Assembly: GCA_021203945.1 (NCBI GenBank)
Contig: JAJQAF010000216.1
Coordinates: 1-10,519 of the forward strand
DNA: 10,519 nt
Reading direction: 5' to 3'
Source: Campylobacter sp.
GTDB taxonomy: Bacteria > Campylobacterota > Campylobacteria > Campylobacterales > Campylobacteraceae
The position numbers were made by a program, and so were the translations under genes. The notes beneath the pieces are model-generated. The model was not told where the DNA came from, made no database searches, and saw only the letters and a list, made by a program, of their open reading frames with translations. This document shows, in pieces, positions 7,320 to 10,519 of this stretch (the first letter of the stretch is position 1; each line of letters starts with the position of its first letter).

Positions 7320-9270
7320 ATTTAAACTCTACGTAATAATTTCTTTCGGGTGCCGGCGAATATGAATCCGCTTGTTTGATTTCAACCAAATTGTATTTTT
7401 TATCGAACAAATTTTTGATACCCGCAATAATTGAAATTCCGTTTCGAAATTTATACTTCGCACCAAAATCTACAATCGTTTTATCGTCTATTTTATCATA
7501 ATAACTATCGATTACGCTTGAAAACCATTTTACATCGGTTAATAAATTTAAATTTTTAATCGGCTCATAATCGACTCCAAGCACGAATTTGCTCTTTTGC
7601 ACCCAGGGAATACGTTTGCCGCTATTGTCTGCGGATTTGATTTCCGCATCGACAAACGAATAAGTCTCGCTAAGTCTTAATTTATTAAAAATATGTTGAT
7701 CGGCATAAAGTTCAAAGCCGTAGCGTCTGGTTTTGTCTATATTTATAAAATGCCAACCGTCGGAAATATTTGCGGTAAGAGCGATATTTCTTATCTCGTC
7801 TTTCGTGTCGGTATAAAATACGGCTGCGCTAAAATATCCTCCCAATAGCATATCTTTCATGCCTATTTCATACGTTTTAAAAGTTTCCGGTCGTAGATTG
7901 TTTATGGCGTAAGTCGTGCGATTTGGTTTATCTACAAGCTGATTTGGACCCGGAGAGGTATATCCGCGCTCGAATTTAAAATATACGTTTCCCGTATTTG
8001 AATATTTAAAATTCGGCGTAATTTCAAACGCATAATTTGAAATATCGTTTTCATCGCCGAACATGCTCCGTGTAGTTCTACCCATCATAGTTGTGCGTTG
8101 AAGTCTATCTACGTCGTAAAGGGCTTTTTCGTATCTATATCCGGCATTTAGCGAAAAATAATCGGTAAAATCATACTTTGGCATAATATAAAACGAATGC
8201 GTCCGCTTTTGCATATCAAATTTCGTATAATTCCTACCGATAGCTCCCATACTAACATCAAGTATCCTTAGTCCGTCGTTTTTTAAATACTCATATCCCG
8301 CTACGATTTCGCCGCTTGAATATATGTATCTGCCTTTAAAATTCGAACCTAGTTTTTTATCTTCGAATTTCGTGTCGCTATCCATATCATCGGTCTCTTT
8401 TTGATAATAAGGCGTTAAAGTAAGCTCGAATTCATCGCCGAATTTAGCATTATAATTTACATCAACCGCCACTCTACGGCTAACCGTATCGCTCCATTGA
8501 GCGGCTTGTCTCCTATTTTCGTTTAATTCAAGCTTGCTAAGAGATCTCGCGCTTTTTTCTTTTGCCTTAAAATAGCTTGGATTTATCGATATGCTTTGCA
8601 TATCGTTTATTTGATAGTTTATGCCTAAATTCGCGTAATATCCCCGAAGCCATTCGCCGTATCTGTATCCGTCGGTATTAAAATTTTTCACGGCGGTTTT
8701 TAAATAAAGAGCGTCACTGACCTTTCCGCCGACGGCAAAATTAAAATCTTTATATGAATACGAAGCTATTTTTGTAGAAGCGGTCGCAAAAAAATCCCTA
8801 ACCTTTTGCTTGGTGATTATATTTATAATGCCGCCGGTCGTTCCGCTACCGTATAATACCGAACCGCCGCCGGGTATTATCTCTATGCGCTCAACGTCCT
8901 CTATCGGAATCAAATCGGTATGAATGCTAGTCGGCGTAGTATCTATCATATTTATAGCAATACCGTTTACAAGGACTTTTACGGAAGTGTTTGCCTTTTG
9001 CCCCTGACCTCTTATATCGATATTTCTCCCCGCTCCGTTATAAATATAGCTAACTCCCGGCGCTTTTTCTAAAGCCTCGTTTATATCTCTATAACCGCGC
9101 TCTTGTAAGTCGTCCGATGTTATAATGGTAACGTTTCTAACCTCGTCTCTTAAAAAGCTCTCAAACCCGGTCGCAGTTATGATCACCTCGTCCAGTTTGG
9201 TTACGTTATTATCGGCAGCATACAGATTAACGGACGCAAAAATCAAGATAAAAATTTTACTCTTCAACAT
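7309..9270 (-). CDS. chuA: TonB-dependent outer-membrane receptor, probable heme receptor (ChuA-like)
   Basis: Outer-membrane 22-strand barrel receptor, first gene of the operon. I start it at ATG 9270 (653 residues): this gives a clean signal peptide (MLKSKIFILIFASVNLYA, 1-18), and AAAGGA lies about 9 nt upstream. An ATG at 9312 would add 14 residues before the signal, has no SD, and would lie in the operator. The TonB box is LDEVIITAT (26-34). The plug (about 41-154) contains NIDIRGQGQ, VKVLVNG and the typical VERIEIIPGGGSVLYGSGTT. The barrel ends in RNYYVEFKYAY with a terminal aromatic residue. The FRAP and NPNL motifs of classical heme receptors appear only in altered form (YTSPGPNQL, then NNLRPE, around 437-462), with no histidine between them. 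TonB and ExbBD are not in the window. Heme is the likely substrate because of the degradation genes; a siderophore receptor is the main alternative. Confidence 0.88.
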   Translation of the reverse strand: MLKSKIFILIFASVNLYAADNNVTKLDEVIITATGFESFLRDEVRNVTIITSDDLQERGYRDINEALEKAPGVSYIYNGAGRNIDIRGQGQKANTSVKVLVNGIAINMIDTTPTSIHTDLIPIEDVERIEIIPGGGSVLYGSGTTGGIINIITKQKVRDFFATASTKIASYSYKDFNFAVGGKVSDALYLKTAVKNFNTDGYRYGEWLRGYYANLGINYQINDMQSISINPSYFKAKEKSARSLSKLELNENRRQAAQWSDTVSRRVAVDVNYNAKFGDEFELTLTPYYQKETDDMDSDTKFEDKKLGSNFKGRYIYSSGEIVAGYEYLKNDGLRILDVSMGAIGRNYTKFDMQKRTHSFYIMPKYDFTDYFSLNAGYRYEKALYDVDRLQRTTMMGRTTRSMFGDENDISNYAFEITPNFKYSNTGNVYFKFERGYTSPGPNQLVDKPNRTTYAINNLRPETFKTYEIGMKDMLLGGYFSAAVFYTDTKDEIRNIALTANISDGWHFINIDKTRRYGFELYADQHIFNKLRLSETYSFVDAEIKSADNSGKRIPWVQKSKFVLGVDYEPIKNLNLLTDVKWFSSVIDSYYDKIDDKTIVDFGAKYKFRNGISIIAGIKNLFDKKYNLVEIKQADSYSPAPERNYYVEFKYAY

Positions 9271-9279
9271 TTTGGTTAT

Positions 9280-9285
9280 TCCTTT
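9280..9285 (-). promoter_or_regulatory. Ribosome binding site that fixes the receptor start
   Basis: On the minus strand AAAGGA spans 9285-9280, about 9 nt before the ATG at 9270. It supports that start over the in-frame ATG at 9312, which has no purine-rich site upstream. Confidence 0.6.
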
Positions 9286-9289
9286 AATA

Positions 9290-9312
9290 TTGAAATTTAT
9301 TATCATATTCAA
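9290..9312 (-). promoter_or_regulatory. Fur box at the heme operon promoter
   Basis: On the minus strand 9305-9291 reads TGATAAT-A-AATTTCA. Against the 7-1-7 Fur consensus TGATAAT-N-ATTATCA this is 7 of 7 in the left half and 5 of 7 in the right. It lies inside a longer imperfect dyad with TTGAA at one end and TTCAA at the other (9312-9290). The site begins 3 nt after the -10 box and covers the expected transcription start, an ideal place for repression. It predicts that the whole operon is switched on by iron limitation. Binding is inferred from the match only. Confidence 0.75.
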
Positions 9313-9315
9313 AGA

Positions 9316-9360
9316 ATTATATTGCTTGTTGAATTAAAAAATACTAAAAACTAAAATCAA
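9316..9360 (-). promoter_or_regulatory. Promoter of the six-gene heme operon
   Basis: A perfect TATAAT lies at 9321-9316 on the minus strand, preceded by AAGCAA. Upstream, 9360-9332 is T-rich with T runs spaced roughly ten bases apart (TTTTAG, TTTTTAG, TTTTTT), the usual Campylobacter sigma-70 form in place of a -35 box. The transcript would begin near 9309, giving a leader of about 40 nt before the receptor ATG. Confidence 0.75.
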
Positions 9361-10036
9361 AAAATAAAATTTAAAACCTTTCAGGCAAATTCTAATTGCT
9401 TTAGCGGTTGGGATGAATGGCTACGAGCGTAGCGAGAACCTATCCTTGATTTGTCTATAAAATTTGATAATTTCTTTACTAAAAGAACAACATATCCGAA
9501 CTTCAAATCAAAGAAATGCACTAAGCAAAGCTATGCCATCCACAGAACGTAGGACTTAGCGATAAAGTTAAAATTCGTAGAAAGATAGACACCTACCTAA
9601 ATCTATATCTAATGCCGCTTGGAGTAAATTTATAAATTTGCTAACTTGCAAAGCCGAAAACAAAGGCAAGACACTAATGCAATTTAATAATTGGCTCTGT
9701 TAAAATTACTGTATTGATTAAGCTGAATTTTATGTCGTCATTCTCTTTTGCTCTACTTCACTTCATTCGTAGTCCTTTAAGAAGCTTGGATACAAAATCT
9801 TTGAAAATATAGGAATTTTAGAATTTCTATAAATAAAATCATATCGAAATTTAACAATATCTTTTTCAAATTTCCGCACCATCTATTGATTAAAGCCGTA
9901 TTTTGGTTATGGTCATCGATTATTCAATAGCACATTTTTAAGATGCATTGAATTAAACGTTATAAATAAGCAATTCTTAAATATCTTTTGAAAATTGCTT
10001 TGATGTTTGCCGAGCGTTATTTTAATTTTTAATGAG
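9361..10036. other. Intergenic region between the heme oxygenase gene and the heme operon
   Basis: About 0.68 kb without a supported gene. All frames are short. The most protein-like is 39 codons on the minus strand (9763-9882; includes FRYDFIYRNSKIP), without a clear SD and not recognised. A tight inverted repeat GCTACG-AG-CGTAGC lies at 9420-9433 inside a segment that also has GGTT/AACC and GGAT/ATCC partners. A segment near 9735-9775 (CGTCATTCTCTTTTG, then TCACTTCATTCGTAG) has the look of a dispersed intergenic repeat, which cannot be tested from one window. No tRNA, CRISPR or complete IS was found. Confidence 0.55.
9420..9433. repeat. GCTACG inverted repeat
   Basis: GCTACG (9420-9425) and CGTAGC (9428-9433) are exact reverse complements separated only by AG. 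With so short a loop it is more likely a protein-binding dyad or part of a repeat element than a stable RNA hairpin; it is followed by GAGAACC. Function unknown. Confidence 0.35.
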
Positions 10037-10060
10037 TTAAGCCCAAAATTTTGGGCTTAA
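10037..10060 (-). terminator. Perfect 24-bp palindrome after the heme oxygenase gene
   Basis: A self-complementary 24-mer, with half site TTAAGCCCAAAA, lies 5 nt downstream of the stop codon of the HugZ-like gene. As RNA it would fold into a stem with the GCCC/GGGC core and a small A/T-rich loop. On the minus strand it is followed by CTCATTAAAAATT rather than a T run, so termination may be weak. Its position directly after the gene makes a terminator the best call, and it separates this gene from the heme operon. Confidence 0.55.
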
Positions 10061-10065
10061 AAATA

Positions 10066-10519
10066 TTATCTTTTAGTGTGAGGATCGGCGTCTTGAAGCC
10101 CTTTTGTTATTTCTAAGCCCAAGGTATCGTATGCCGCACCAAATCCTTTAACAAATCTGCCTTTTTTTAGAGTTGCTTTCATGATATAAAAATCCTTCAT
10201 GCCTTTAATGTCCGAAAACGCGCCGTCGTTATGATTTTTCGCTTGGAGTTTATCGAAAATTTCATCTCTTTTCGCATCATCGACAATACTTACTTCGCAG
10301 TTTGCGCTTAGGCGATTTCTAGCCAAAATCGTTCCGGCGTCTTTTTCGTCCTCGATAAACATTATGGAAACTTTATCGGGATTTGCTTTTATCGTATGAT
10401 AATGTCGTGCTACGGAGCTTACGCAAAAGAACACGTCGTCCCCGTCTCTTACGAACGGAGCGTAAGAGCTTACGCATTGACCGTTTTCGTCAAGACTTGA
10501 AATAATGATCGTCTTTAGG
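10066..10519 (-). CDS. chuZ: HugZ/ChuZ-type heme oxygenase, 3' part
   Basis: Partial gene: 150 codons up to the stop are visible and the frame stays open through the window edge. A GTG at 10434 is not the real start, because conserved sequence continues upstream (TIIISSLDENG, SYAPFVRDGDDVFFCVS). HugZ/ChuZ/HutZ enzymes are split-barrel proteins related to pyridoxamine-phosphate oxidases that degrade heme with oxygen, releasing iron in the cytoplasm. Family features seen are SSLDENG, SYAPFVRD, SxxARHYxxIKANP, VSIMFIEDEKDA, ILARNRL and, near the end, DFYIMKATLKKGRFVKGFG. The protein ends in DADPHTKR; that near-terminal His corresponds in place to the C-terminal heme-ligand His known from H. pylori HugZ and C. 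jejuni ChuZ. In C. jejuni chuZ is divergent from chuA, whereas here it lies upstream on the same strand, about 0.8 kb from the receptor start. Its promoter is outside the window. Confidence 0.85.
   Translation of the reverse strand, partial: LKTIIISSLDENGQCVSSYAPFVRDGDDVFFCVSSVARHYHTIKANPDKVSIMFIEDEKDAGTILARNRLSANCEVSIVDDAKRDEIFDKLQAKNHNDGAFSDIKGMKDFYIMKATLKKGRFVKGFGAAYDTLGLEITKGLQDADPHTKR

Noticed and set aside
9271..9312. Receptor start at ATG 9312
   Set aside because: It would put 14 residues before the signal peptide, has no ribosome binding site, and lies within the operator and near the predicted transcript start.
9693..9704. GGCTCTGTTAAA as an insertion-sequence terminal repeat
   Set aside because: It resembles the starts of some IS terminal repeats, but no matching second end, target duplication or transposase remnant was found.
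10066..10434. HugZ-like gene starting at GTG 10434
   Set aside because: Family-conserved sequence continues in frame upstream to the window end, so the gene is truncated by the window, not short.

Overview
The window looks like a piece of an AT-rich Campylobacterota chromosome, most likely a Campylobacter. The evidence is the folE–fliI pair on the plus strand (the same adjacency as in C. jejuni), the many AAATTT-type words, T-rich promoters without a clear -35, and a heme-uptake gene order (receptor, permease, ATPase, binding protein) matching C. jejuni chuABCD. An oral or host-associated species is a guess; the sequence does not name one.

Layout. Positions 53-1932 (plus strand) hold two overlapping housekeeping genes: folE (GTP cyclohydrolase I) and fliI (flagellar export ATPase). 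Positions 1933-2897 are about 1 kb without a convincing gene. Positions 2926-9270 (minus strand) hold six tightly packed genes, read from right to left: TonB-dependent receptor, FecCD-type permease, ABC ATPase, periplasmic binding protein, ChuW/HutW-like radical SAM enzyme and a flavodoxin-like protein. Junctions are 11-nt, 1-nt and 4-nt overlaps plus gaps of 24 and 46 nt, so this reads as one operon. It starts at a perfect TATAAT with a strong Fur-box match around the expected transcription start and ends at a 12-bp hairpin directly after the last stop codon. Positions 9361-10036 are a second non-coding gap. Positions 10066-10519 hold the 3' part of a HugZ/ChuZ-type heme oxygenase gene, also on the minus strand and cut off by the window end.

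How the genes work together (inference from family knowledge). Under iron limitation, Fur release would switch on the operon. The receptor would bring heme across the outer membrane and the binding protein, permease and ATPase would carry it into the cytoplasm. There the radical SAM enzyme could open the porphyrin ring without oxygen, with the flavodoxin as electron donor and/or reductase of the linear tetrapyrrole. The neighbouring HugZ-type enzyme would do the oxygen-dependent version. The locus therefore appears to carry both an anaerobic and an oxygen-dependent route of iron release from heme, which suits a bacterium living at changing oxygen levels. This combination, with uptake and anaerobic degradation in a single transcription unit, is the most interesting feature of the window. 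Its parts belong to known families, so it is an unusual assembly rather than a wholly new system.
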